Assembly: GCA_016288205.1 (NCBI GenBank)
Contig: JAEEYO010000059.1
Span: 62,001-126,000 of the forward strand
From: Treponema sp.
GTDB taxonomy: Bacteria > Spirochaetota > Spirochaetia > Treponematales > Treponemataceae
DNA length: 64,000 bases
Direction of reading: 5' to 3'
This document shows, one piece after another, positions 54,138 to 62,146 of the stretch. A program made the position numbers and the translations under genes. Positions within the stretch are counted from its first letter, which is position 1, and every line of letters begins with the position of its first letter. A model generated the notes under the pieces. It was not told the origin of the DNA, did not search any database, and saw only the letters and a list, made by a program, of their open reading frames with translations.

Positions 54138-54794
54138 CTACTTAAGCCTGTAATACATTCCGAGCATGGATTTTACAGAGGCCTCGCTTGCTCCTCCAAG
54201 CACAATCTGAGCAATATAGTTTCCGCTCTGCTGGAAGACGACATAGTACCAAACGTCAGTACCGGCAAGCGTTCCATTGTAGTAAACGCCGGGAATCTTC
54301 TCGCCCATGAAATTCATTTGCTTTACTCCGACATCCTTAGTAACGAATCCGGCTCCTTCCCATGATGCGACAAAAATATCCTTCATGATTTCAACAAAGA
54401 ATTCTGAGTTTGCAAAAGAAAAGTTGCTATCATCATCATCTTCGTCATCACTGAACGTGCTTTCGCTCACATCGGTAATGGAAATGGAATGAACGTTGTT
54501 TCCGTCCATCGCCATGATGTCAACAAGAACATTGGGCTCAGTCTGCATAAAATCAAGACTGTCACCAGTCATCACAACGGCAGTAGGCGCAAGCTTAAAT
54601 CCAAAATTAAAAGTCTTGTTTGTATAGACCGCTCCATCTGAAAGTGAATCAACCTTACCGCCGGTTTTGCTCAATCCGCTCGCAACATTAGCGCTCTTGC
54701 CGGACGGCTCCGTCCCACGTGATTCATGTCCCGATGTTGACGCGCATGAAACCAGAAAAAGACATACCATTACAGGTAAAAAAAACTTTTTCAT
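54138..54794 (-). CDS. Putative lipoprotein, unknown
   Basis: 218 residues from MKKFFLPVMVC (ribosome site GGAGG 5 bases upstream, so ATG 54794 rather than 54806). Signal ends in LFLVSCAS, a strong lipobox. The mature part has a disordered Ser/Gly linker followed by an alpha/beta domain with an acidic DDEDDDD loop. No family recognised. Probably cotranscribed with the MATE gene. Confidence 0.78.
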   Translation of the reverse strand: MKKFFLPVMVCLFLVSCASTSGHESRGTEPSGKSANVASGLSKTGGKVDSLSDGAVYTNKTFNFGFKLAPTAVVMTGDSLDFMQTEPNVLVDIMAMDGNNVHSISITDVSESTFSDDEDDDDSNFSFANSEFFVEIMKDIFVASWEGAGFVTKDVGVKQMNFMGEKIPGVYYNGTLAGTDVWYYVVFQQSGNYIAQIVLGGASEASVKSMLGMYYRLK

Positions 54795-54861
54795 AAAATC
54801 CTCCATATTATATTAGGCAGAGTTCAAATCTGATGTAAAAAAGATGCCTTAAATTACCAGG

Positions 54862-55959
54862 TTAAATAACCATATTCATTGCGGCACGGACCTCATTCAA
54901 AGTCTGCACGGCAATGGCTCTTGCCCTCTCGGCTCCCTCGGTCAGAACCTTCCTGATGTACTCGGGATTCTTCTCAAGCTCGGCTCTCTTTGTACGCAGG
55001 GGTCGCAGGGTTTCGTTAAGTGCCTCGGTCAGTGTGTTCTTGAGCATACCACCGCCGCCGTCCCCGATTCTTTCCGCAATGGCTTCGGGAGTGTCACCTG
55101 TACAAAGTGAAATGAGGCTCAAAAGATTCGCGACCTCAGGACGATTCACCGGATCATAGCTGATGTGTCTCTCACCGTCGGTCTTTGCCTTTTTAATCAG
55201 CTTGGCGGTCTCATCCTCGCTTGCACAAAGCATGATTGCGTTTCCACGGCTCTTGCTCATCTTCTGGTTTCCGTCCAGACCAAGGATACTCGGTGTCTTT
55301 GAAAGGAGCGCCTGTGGCTCAGGGAAAATGGGCTCGCGGTCGGCACAATATTTCTCATTAAAGCGACGTGCGATGGTGCGTGTAAGCTCAAGGTGAGGAA
55401 GCTGGTCTTTTCCAACCGGCACAACATTTCCCTTGCAGAAAAGGATGTCGCATGCCTGGTGAATCGGGTATGTGAACATTCCGGCATTTACGCTCTTCAT
55501 CTTTCCGTTGGCAAGTCCGCTCTGAATCTCTTCCTTCACCGTGGGATTTCTCTCAAGCTCGGCGTTGCTCACAAGGGTCAAAAACGGAAGCATGAGCTGG
55601 TTCGCCTCCGGGACATAGCTGTGCGGATAGATAATCACATTCTCTCCCGGCTCAATTCCAGCCGCAAGATAGTCAATCACAAGCTGCTTCGTATTCTGGC
55701 TGATTTCCTGAAACGCATCGTGGTCGGTCAGCACCTGGTAGTCCGCAATCAGGATCATCGTGGGAACACCCATCTTTGAAAGTTTCACGCGGTTCTGCAG
55801 CGATCCGAAATAATGTCCAATGTGAAGCCTTCCGGTCGGTCTGTCCCCGGTGAGAACCCTGTATTTCGAGGGATTCTTTACGATGTCTTCCTCAATCTTT
55901 TTGCTGCGCTCCACTGCCGCTGCGAATGTTTTATTTGAATCATAATCTAAATCGGCCAT
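54862..55959 (-). CDS. trpS: Tryptophanyl-tRNA synthetase
   Basis: Charges tRNA-Trp. I start at MADLDYDSN (ATG 55959), preceded by AAGGGGA; this gives 365 residues. The longer upstream frame has no TrpS character. Class I motifs: LHIGHYFG (HIGH, about residue 45) and KMSKSRGNAI (KMSKS). A DNA stretch of repeats and a divergent gene lie upstream. Confidence 0.95.
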   Translation of the reverse strand: MADLDYDSNKTFAAAVERSKKIEEDIVKNPSKYRVLTGDRPTGRLHIGHYFGSLQNRVKLSKMGVPTMILIADYQVLTDHDAFQEISQNTKQLVIDYLAAGIEPGENVIIYPHSYVPEANQLMLPFLTLVSNAELERNPTVKEEIQSGLANGKMKSVNAGMFTYPIHQACDILFCKGNVVPVGKDQLPHLELTRTIARRFNEKYCADREPIFPEPQALLSKTPSILGLDGNQKMSKSRGNAIMLCASEDETAKLIKKAKTDGERHISYDPVNRPEVANLLSLISLCTGDTPEAIAERIGDGGGGMLKNTLTEALNETLRPLRTKRAELEKNPEYIRKVLTEGAERARAIAVQTLNEVRAAMNMVI

Positions 55960-56053
55960 TTGATTTTCCCCTTTTTTCATGCTTTTAATGCGACGTAATT
56001 TCGGCATGATTCTATCATAAAACGAGCCTATGTTCAAGGGGAAGAAATTGAAC

Positions 56054-56082
56054 TTGACTTTGAAGTGACTTTGAACTATACT
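56054..56082 (+). promoter_or_regulatory. Promoter of the AlbA_2-domain regulator
   Basis: TTGACT (56054-56059), 17-base spacer, TATACT (56077-56082), embedded in a set of repeated ACTTTGAA words. Confidence 0.55.
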
Positions 56083-56109
56083 TTGAAGTAACTTCAAACG
56101 CTCTTTGAA
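56057..56109 (+). promoter_or_regulatory. Operator-like array: 17-bp palindrome plus ACTTTGAA repeats
   Basis: A perfect palindrome TTTGAAGTAACTTCAAA at 56082-56098 (central A) covers the predicted +1. ACTTTGAA words recur at 56057, 56068 and 56080 and CTTTGAA at 56103, spaced by 11-12 bases, i.e. on one face of the helix. The downstream gene encodes a putative DNA-binding regulator, so autoregulation is the simplest reading. Confidence 0.65.
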
Positions 56110-56136
56110 CTGCATTGAAGTTAAGGAGTTTTTACA

Positions 56137-57579
56137 ATGCTCTTGGATGAAATTGTCAATGTTTCGCAAATTGAGGATATGAACCTTGAGTGCAAGGCCA
56201 GGCTTAATCGTGAGGACACGGAAGGCTGGTTGAAAACCATAGCAGGATTTTCAAATGCAGAAGGTGGGGTCTTGTTCGTCGGTGTTGAGGATAAGTCCAA
56301 CAAACTCATAGGTTTTAACAGGAAAGACGCTGACAGTGAGCGAAACTTTTTTAACAATCAGGTCAATGAGCATATTTTTCCCCGTCCACAGATTCGGATT
56401 TCATTTATACAGTATGAAAATCGGAAAACTGAACTTTTCATAATCCGCATTGACGTTTTTGAATCAGCAATTAAACCAGTCATCCTGAAGATTAAGGGAA
56501 TACCTGCGATTTACATGAGGCGGGAAGGTTTTACGAACGGGGCAACTTATGAGGAAATCATAAACATGAGCATAAAAAGCCACAACACACAGTTTGACAT
56601 TCTTGATTCCGACATTAAATACAGTCGTGCAGATTTTTCCAAGCTGATTTCTTTCCATAAAGAGCATAATCCTGAATATGAATTGACCGACAAGGCTCTT
56701 CGCTCAATGGGATTTTTTACCGGTGATAAAATCCTCAAAAATGGGGCTTATTTGTTCTCTGACAATTATGACGGTACAAAGACAGAGGTTCAATGCTCGG
56801 TTTTTTCGGGTTTCAACAAAGGAAGCGAAAGAGTCGTAACGGTTAACAGGTTCAAAGGCAATATAACCGATTCCATTGACTTCATGATGCAGTTCATAAA
56901 ACAACGCATGAATCACTCTTTCATAAAACATTCAGATTCAAGGGAGAATATTGATTCATACCCCGAGCGGGCTCTGTTTGAGGGTATAATAAACGCAGTC
57001 GCGCACAGAGACTATTTTCTTGACGGAACGCAGATTCAAGTTGATATGTTCAGAGACAGACTGGAGATTTCTTCCCCGGGAAGTTTCTATCAGGGGGATA
57101 AACTTGGAAAGACATACGAGCTATCAAACATAATCTCAAAGAGACGGAATGATCTTGTTTGCGCAGTCCTTGTAAAATGCAATGTTATGGAAGCAGCGGG
57201 AACCGGCTTTGACAAAATCATACAAGAGTATTCAGGCGCGGATCAAAACCACAAACCGTACATCTTTTCTTCGTCCGACCATTTTACGCTTGTACTTCCA
57301 GATTTAACTTATTTAGATGGTATAAGGGATGACTCGCTTCCTTCAATAGAGTTCGTTCCGTTTTCAAACGGAAGCAATCATGATGAAAAAATCCTCGCTT
57401 TCTGCTACAAAAATGCCAAAAGGGCATCAGAAATAGCTTCCTTTATTGGGGTTTCCGATTCCTCATATTTTAGAAGGAATATTCTGGAGAACCTCGTCTC
57501 GCAGGGATACTTGCAAATGGAAAAACTCTCAGGCGTAAGTTACTATAAAACCAACAGAGAAAACGTTCGGCTATCATAG
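56137..57579 (+). CDS. AlbA_2-domain putative transcriptional regulator (Schlafen/RecG-like ATPase fold)
   Basis: 480 residues. N-terminal AlbA_2 domain with the characteristic LECKARLN and the AGFSNAEGGVLFVGVED loop (about 30-55); then the C-terminal part of the family, with ERALFEGIINAVAHRDYFLDG and SPGSFYQGD, an ATP-binding HATPase-like fold, and a winged-helix end (ASEIASFIGVSDSSYFRRNIL). Members are annotated as transcriptional regulators or wrongly as RecG helicases. AAGGAG is 8 bases before the ATG. The operator array upstream supports a regulator role; regulated targets unknown. Confidence 0.85.
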   Translation: MLLDEIVNVSQIEDMNLECKARLNREDTEGWLKTIAGFSNAEGGVLFVGVEDKSNKLIGFNRKDADSERNFFNNQVNEHIFPRPQIRISFIQYENRKTELFIIRIDVFESAIKPVILKIKGIPAIYMRREGFTNGATYEEIINMSIKSHNTQFDILDSDIKYSRADFSKLISFHKEHNPEYELTDKALRSMGFFTGDKILKNGAYLFSDNYDGTKTEVQCSVFSGFNKGSERVVTVNRFKGNITDSIDFMMQFIKQRMNHSFIKHSDSRENIDSYPERALFEGIINAVAHRDYFLDGTQIQVDMFRDRLEISSPGSFYQGDKLGKTYELSNIISKRRNDLVCAVLVKCNVMEAAGTGFDKIIQEYSGADQNHKPYIFSSSDHFTLVLPDLTYLDGIRDDSLPSIEFVPFSNGSNHDEKILAFCYKNAKRASEIASFIGVSDSSYFRRNILENLVSQGYLQMEKLSGVSYYKTNRENVRLS

Positions 57580-57599
57580 TTTCCGATCGTGCCAAGTTT

Positions 57600-57619
57600 A
57601 AGTGGGAAGCGGAAAGTAG
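57600..57619 (+). repeat. GTGGAAA-type low-complexity repeat (weak copy)
   Basis: AGTGGGAAGCGGAAAGTAG between two convergent genes; a short, degenerate member of the family. Confidence 0.5.
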
Positions 57620-57624
57620 ATTTT

Positions 57625-58458
57625 TTAGAAAGAGACGGTTAAAACCACGAGCTCCGGGTGATTGAAAAACCTTGGTCCGGGGGTGCTTTCCCTTGCGAGT
57701 CCTCGGCTCACGTACAAAACACCGCCGTTTGAAAGACGGTATGCTCCGTTCACGTATCTCGCGAAAAGTCCCTGGTTTGGCGCATAGAGTCCACGGTTCA
57801 AAAAAGGAATGCGGATCTGACCTGCGTGCGCGTGACCTGCCATTATCAGATTAAAATCATATTTTTCATATTCGAAAACAAGCTCGGGCCGGTGGGTCAA
57901 AAGAATCCTCAAGTGAGAGCCGTCGGTTTTTGCATAGGCATCCTCAAGCTGTGCATCCCACCCGATTTTTCCCACGCCGACCGGGTCATCCACACCGCAC
58001 ACATCAATCAAGCGACCGCCAGCCTCCACCGTGGCACAATCCCCCTCAAGCACAGTGATTCCGAGCCGACGCAGATTCTGCTTCATCTCCTCCGCGCGAC
58101 CGCTCCAAAACTCATGATTGCCGCTCACATAAAAACAGGGACACATTTTTGAAACATGCTCCGCCACAATCATCGCATTCGTGTCTTTCAGTTTGTCGTC
58201 GAAAAAATCACCGCCGAGCATGACCAAATCCGGCTGAGACTTGTCAATCATTTTCAAAAGCCGCTTCTGACCCTTTCCGTAACGGCAGGAGTGCAGGTCG
58301 GTTATGAGAAGAATCCGAAGCGAATTTCCCCCGCCACCATTCAAATCAATCTCCTCATGATTGACAAACGGAACCCAAGACCAAATCCACCAAATCAAAA
58401 TAAACAAAAGCCCAAAAACAAGCCACAGCCTCAACCTGATTTTCTTTCCATTTCTCAT
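57625..58458 (-). CDS. Membrane-anchored metallophosphoesterase
   Basis: 277 residues from MRNGKKIRLRL (GGAG 7 bases upstream of ATG 58458; longer starts run into the repeat). An N-terminal membrane helix, then a calcineurin-like phosphoesterase with ITDLHSCRYG (metal ligands Asp, His), GGDFFDD, SGNHEFW and GHAHAGQIRIP. All ligand motifs are present. Relatives (YkuE/YaeI-like) act on phospholipid or UDP-diacylglucosamine-type substrates; the actual substrate is unknown. Confidence 0.88.
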   Translation of the reverse strand: MRNGKKIRLRLWLVFGLLFILIWWIWSWVPFVNHEEIDLNGGGGNSLRILLITDLHSCRYGKGQKRLLKMIDKSQPDLVMLGGDFFDDKLKDTNAMIVAEHVSKMCPCFYVSGNHEFWSGRAEEMKQNLRRLGITVLEGDCATVEAGGRLIDVCGVDDPVGVGKIGWDAQLEDAYAKTDGSHLRILLTHRPELVFEYEKYDFNLIMAGHAHAGQIRIPFLNRGLYAPNQGLFARYVNGAYRLSNGGVLYVSRGLARESTPGPRFFNHPELVVLTVSF

Positions 58459-58501
58459 AATCCAACTCCACATCCAAAATACCACAACACGCCCCCTCCC
58501 G

Positions 58502-58602
58502 TCAACTTTCATCTTTCCACTTTCCGTTTTCCACTCGCACAGCTCTCCACTTTCAACTTTCCACTTTCATCTTTCCTTTTTCCACTCGCACAGCTTTCAA
58601 CT
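58502..58602 (-). repeat. GTGGAAA-type low-complexity repeat (copy 5, longest)
   Basis: About 100 bases of TTTCCAC and TTTCAAC words, including a duplicated TTCCACTCGCACAGCT. It lies between the divergent phosphoesterase and metG genes and ends just before the metG -35. Confidence 0.85.
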
Positions 58603-58609
58603 CGTCATG

Positions 58610-58638
58610 TTGACGAAGTTTCAACAATCTTCTATAAT
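58610..58638 (+). promoter_or_regulatory. Promoter of metG, leaderless architecture
   Basis: TTGACG (58610-58615), 17-base spacer, TATAAT (58633-58638), then 7 bases to the ATG at 58646. There is no ribosome site; +1 is predicted at the start codon. Confidence 0.78.
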
Positions 58639-58645
58639 ATACGCC

Positions 58646-60961
58646 ATGAATAGAAGACTTATTACATCAGCATTACCTTACGTTAACAATATTCCCCATC
58701 TGGGAAATCTCATTCAGGTACTCAGTGCCGACGTGTTCGCGCGATTCTGCCGCAGCCGTGGTTACGAGACCCTTTATGTTTGCGGAACCGACGAATATGG
58801 AACCGCCACCGAGACACGTGCCCTTGAGGAAGGAAAGACATCCCGCGAGCTCTGCGACTATTACTACGCGCAGCATGATGAAATCTACAAGTGGTTCGAC
58901 ATCGCTTTTGACAAATTCGGACGCACATCAAATCCGGAGTGCACGGAAATCACACAGGAAATTTTCAAGGGATTGGAAAAAAACGGATACATCACCGAGC
59001 ACACGAACAAGCAGCCATTCTGCCCCAAGTGCCAGCGTTATCTTGCCGACCGTTTTGTACGCGGAATCTGTCCCAAGTGCGGTTACGATGATGCCCGAGG
59101 CGACCAGTGCGAAAAATGCGGCTCCCTTTTGGACCCTGCCGAACTGCAATCACCAAGATGCTCCACATGCGGCTCCACTCCTGAAATCCGAGACACAAAG
59201 CATCTTTACATAAACCTTCCCGCCATTTCTGACAAACTCGACGAATGGATGAGCAAGGCAAGCGTTGAGGGAAAATGGTCCGAGAACGCAATCAAAATCA
59301 CGAAGGCATGGATCCGCGACGGACTCAACGAAAGGGCCATCACACGCGACCTGAAATGGGGAATTCCTGTTCCCCGCGAAGGATACGAGGACAAAGTTTT
59401 CTACGTGTGGTTCAACGCGCCCATCGGATACATCTCAATCACCAAGCAGCTGGAAAATGAACTCAAAGCGGCCGGTAAAAAATCCTTCGACTACAAGAGC
59501 TGGTGGATTCCTGAGGAAAGCGAAGAGGCAAAAGGCAAGCCCCCGGTAGATTTGTTCCAGTTCATCGGCAAGGACAACATCCCGTTCCACACAGTAGTCT
59601 TCCCGTGCAGCGAGCTTGGAAGCGGACACAACTGGACGAAGCTTTATCACATGTCATCCACCGAGTACCTGAACTATGAGGACGGAAAATTCTCAAAGAG
59701 CAAGGGAATCGGTGTGTTCGGCTCAGACGCAAAGGAAAGCGGAATCAAGGCCGACGCATGGAGATTCTTTATTTTCTACAACAGACCCGAAAAGCAGGAC
59801 TATCAGTTCACGTGGAAGGAGTTCAGGGAAAAATACAACAGCGAGCTGATTGGAAATCTCGGCAATCTTGTAAACCGCACCCTGCTCTTCGTCACAAAAT
59901 ACTACGAGGGAAAAATCCCCGACGCACCAGTTGACGAGGAAATGTGGAAGGAAATCCGCGAGCATGAGAAAAAGATGACCGATCTTCTTGAATGGGCCGA
60001 GCTCAAAGACGCATTCCACGAGGTCTTCGCAATCAGTGACATCGGAAACAAAGCGTTCCAGTCAGGTGAGCCTTGGAAGACACGCACAACGGAGCCGGAA
60101 AAAGCCGCCAAGCTGATTCACAATCTCTGCTACATGATTAAGGACCTGATGATTGCGGTTCATCCTTATCTGCCGCAGTTCTCCGAAAAGATTTTGAGCT
60201 ACTTCGGAAAAACAATTTCTGAGCCGAAGCTTGGAGAGACTGCCGTTGAGGGAGGTCTTAACTGGAGCGACCTTGGCAAGACCGAGGGACTTTCAACCGT
60301 GAGCGAGACGGAGATTTTCTTTGCGCCGCTTGACCAGAAAACTGCCGACGCATACCGCGAAAAATATGCTGGCTCACAGAAAGACAGAAAGGAAGGAGCC
60401 AAAAAAGACAAGCCCAAAAAGGCAAAGAAAGAGGAAAAGAAAATAGAGCTCGCAGCGGATCAGGCCGCGTTCTTCAACGAAAAGATTGATCTCCGTGTCG
60501 CAAAAATCACCAAGGTTGAAAATAATCCTGAGGGAGAAAAACTTTACATAGAGACCCTGGACGACGGAAGCGGAACCCCGAGGGTCATACAGAGCGGACT
60601 TCGCGACTACCTTAAGCCTGAGGACCTGCTCGGAAAGCACATCATCCTTGCGGCGAACCTTGCTCCAAGAAAAATGCGCGGAGTTGAAAGCCACGGAATG
60701 TTGCTCGCTGCCGATTACAAAGATGCGGACGGAAAAGATTGCGTGGAGCCGCTTGAGGCACCTTGGGCAGAACCCGGAACCCCGGTCGTACTTGAGGGTG
60801 CCGATCCTGCTTTCAAAAAACCGGATGAAATTACTGCGGATGAATTCTTCAAGGTGGTCGTGAACGTCGTTTCAAAGAGCGTTGAAATCAGCGGTAAAAA
60901 ACTTTGTGCCGCAGGAAAAGCTATTTCCACAGTGCACACGGAAAACGGTGAGGTTCATTAA
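58646..60961 (+). CDS. metG: Methionyl-tRNA synthetase with C-terminal tRNA-binding domain
   Basis: Charges initiator and elongator tRNA-Met. 771 residues from MNRRLITSALPYV; the upstream in-frame extension is repeat sequence and not MetG. HIGH motif PHLGN (17-21), zinc cluster Cys pairs CPKC, CPKC, CEKC, CSTC (about 125-175), KMSKS motif FSKSKG, and an EMAPII-like C-terminal domain (IDLRVAKI, LAPRKMRGVESHGM, from about 610) that dimerises the enzyme and helps bind tRNA; a Lys-rich linker precedes it. Confidence 0.96.
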   Translation: MNRRLITSALPYVNNIPHLGNLIQVLSADVFARFCRSRGYETLYVCGTDEYGTATETRALEEGKTSRELCDYYYAQHDEIYKWFDIAFDKFGRTSNPECTEITQEIFKGLEKNGYITEHTNKQPFCPKCQRYLADRFVRGICPKCGYDDARGDQCEKCGSLLDPAELQSPRCSTCGSTPEIRDTKHLYINLPAISDKLDEWMSKASVEGKWSENAIKITKAWIRDGLNERAITRDLKWGIPVPREGYEDKVFYVWFNAPIGYISITKQLENELKAAGKKSFDYKSWWIPEESEEAKGKPPVDLFQFIGKDNIPFHTVVFPCSELGSGHNWTKLYHMSSTEYLNYEDGKFSKSKGIGVFGSDAKESGIKADAWRFFIFYNRPEKQDYQFTWKEFREKYNSELIGNLGNLVNRTLLFVTKYYEGKIPDAPVDEEMWKEIREHEKKMTDLLEWAELKDAFHEVFAISDIGNKAFQSGEPWKTRTTEPEKAAKLIHNLCYMIKDLMIAVHPYLPQFSEKILSYFGKTISEPKLGETAVEGGLNWSDLGKTEGLSTVSETEIFFAPLDQKTADAYREKYAGSQKDRKEGAKKDKPKKAKKEEKKIELAADQAAFFNEKIDLRVAKITKVENNPEGEKLYIETLDDGSGTPRVIQSGLRDYLKPEDLLGKHIILAANLAPRKMRGVESHGMLLAADYKDADGKDCVEPLEAPWAEPGTPVVLEGADPAFKKPDEITADEFFKVVVNVVSKSVEISGKKLCAAGKAISTVHTENGEVH

Positions 60962-62086
60962 TTGAACGCGCAGAGATTTTTACAGACTCAGTTCTGGGCG
61001 GAGTTCAAGGCGAACCACGGATGGAAAGCGCATTATTTTTCCATTGACGCTGACGGACATTTGACAAAGATTGACTCATACCCCCAGGGAGTATGCGACG
61101 AAAATTCACTCACCGTCCTTGTAAGACGCATAAAGGGATTTTCCATCGCATATATCCCGATGGCTCCTGAGCTCACATCCAGAACCGACTCCTCCGCACC
61201 GATTTCTGACGACGAGCGGAATGCGTATCTGAAAAAGATTTCCGCACTTGCAGGAGAATTGAAGCCTCTTCTTCCAAAAAAGACGCTTTTCATACGCTTT
61301 GATCCTCCTGTGGATTTTACGGAGCTTTCCGACAGACAAAACTTCGCTCATGGTAAAATCAGCGCGGGCAAAGACTTTCCATGCAAAATCAAAAAGAGCC
61401 ACGTGGACATACAGCCCCCGGACACCGTGCTTCTTTCCCTTGAAAAAAGCGAGGAAGAAATTCTTTCGGCCATGAAAAACAAGTGGCGTTACAATATCCG
61501 GCTTGCGGCGAAAAAGGGCGTGGAAGTCTCAAGGCATTATGCGGGCGACGCAGATTTCGAAAACGCATTCAATCAGTTTTACGCATTATTTGAGCAGACC
61601 AGCAAACGCGACGGAGTGAGTTTTCACGGAAGGGACTATTACATCGACTTGCTTAAACGCGGGATTCCTCAGGACGGATGTGACAAACCGAAAATAACGC
61701 TTTACCTCGCGCAGCATGAAGGAGACTATCTTGCAGGGATAATCACCTTGTTTTGCAAAAGGGAGGCCGTCTATCTTTACGGAGCAAGCGGCAACCTGAA
61801 ACGGAACCTCATGCCCGCATACCTTCTGCAATGGACTGCAATTCAGGACGCAAAAAGCGCGGGATGTCCTGTCTACGATTTCTACGGATGTCCTCCGACC
61901 GAGGATGAGAATCACCCCATGCACGGACTCTTTCTTTTTAAGACAGGATTCGGGGGCACTTTGATTCACAGACCCGGCAGCTTCGACATTCCTCTTTCAC
62001 CGCTCTACGGATTCTACGACGCGGCTGAAAAACTCAGGGCGTGGTGGTTCAAAAAAGCGATGAAGAAAATAGGACGCAAGAGATAA
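60962..62086 (+). CDS. FemAB/FemX-type peptidoglycan bridge aminoacyltransferase-like protein
   Basis: 374 residues; start TTG at 60962, immediately after the metG stop, with GAGG 8 bases upstream. The pair of GNAT-like folds of the FemABX family is visible, with the typical block KNKWRYNIRLAAKKGVEV, the coiled-coil region and LYGASGNLKRNLMPAYLLQW, followed by YDFYGCPP. These enzymes add amino acids from aminoacyl-tRNA to lipid II interpeptides. Cotranscription with a tRNA synthetase is consistent with use of charged tRNA. Amino acid unknown. Confidence 0.88.
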   Translation: MNAQRFLQTQFWAEFKANHGWKAHYFSIDADGHLTKIDSYPQGVCDENSLTVLVRRIKGFSIAYIPMAPELTSRTDSSAPISDDERNAYLKKISALAGELKPLLPKKTLFIRFDPPVDFTELSDRQNFAHGKISAGKDFPCKIKKSHVDIQPPDTVLLSLEKSEEEILSAMKNKWRYNIRLAAKKGVEVSRHYAGDADFENAFNQFYALFEQTSKRDGVSFHGRDYYIDLLKRGIPQDGCDKPKITLYLAQHEGDYLAGIITLFCKREAVYLYGASGNLKRNLMPAYLLQWTAIQDAKSAGCPVYDFYGCPPTEDENHPMHGLFLFKTGFGGTLIHRPGSFDIPLSPLYGFYDAAEKLRAWWFKKAMKKIGRKR

Positions 62087-62130
62087 GTGGAAAGTGGAAA
62101 GATGAGAGTGGAAAGATGAAAGTGGAAAGC
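62087..62130 (+). repeat. GTGGAAA-type low-complexity repeat (copy 6)
   Basis: AGTGGAAAGTGGAAAGATGAG and similar words between the convergent FemAB-type and GH57-like genes, beginning at the stop codon of the former. Confidence 0.85.
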
Positions 62131-62146
62131 TTGGGTCCTGCGGATG

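Noticed and set aside
53527-54153. 208-codon frame antisense to the MATE gene
   Set aside because: Lys/Arg/Asn-rich shadow of hydrophobic codons; the MATE protein is clear.
55960-56169. N-terminal extension of trpS (start 56169)
   Set aside because: The extension overlaps the divergent regulator's promoter and operator and shows no synthetase character; AAGGGGA supports 55959.
58361-58645. 95-residue N-terminal extension of metG
   Set aside because: It is the translated GTGGAAA-type repeat and lies upstream of the promoter.
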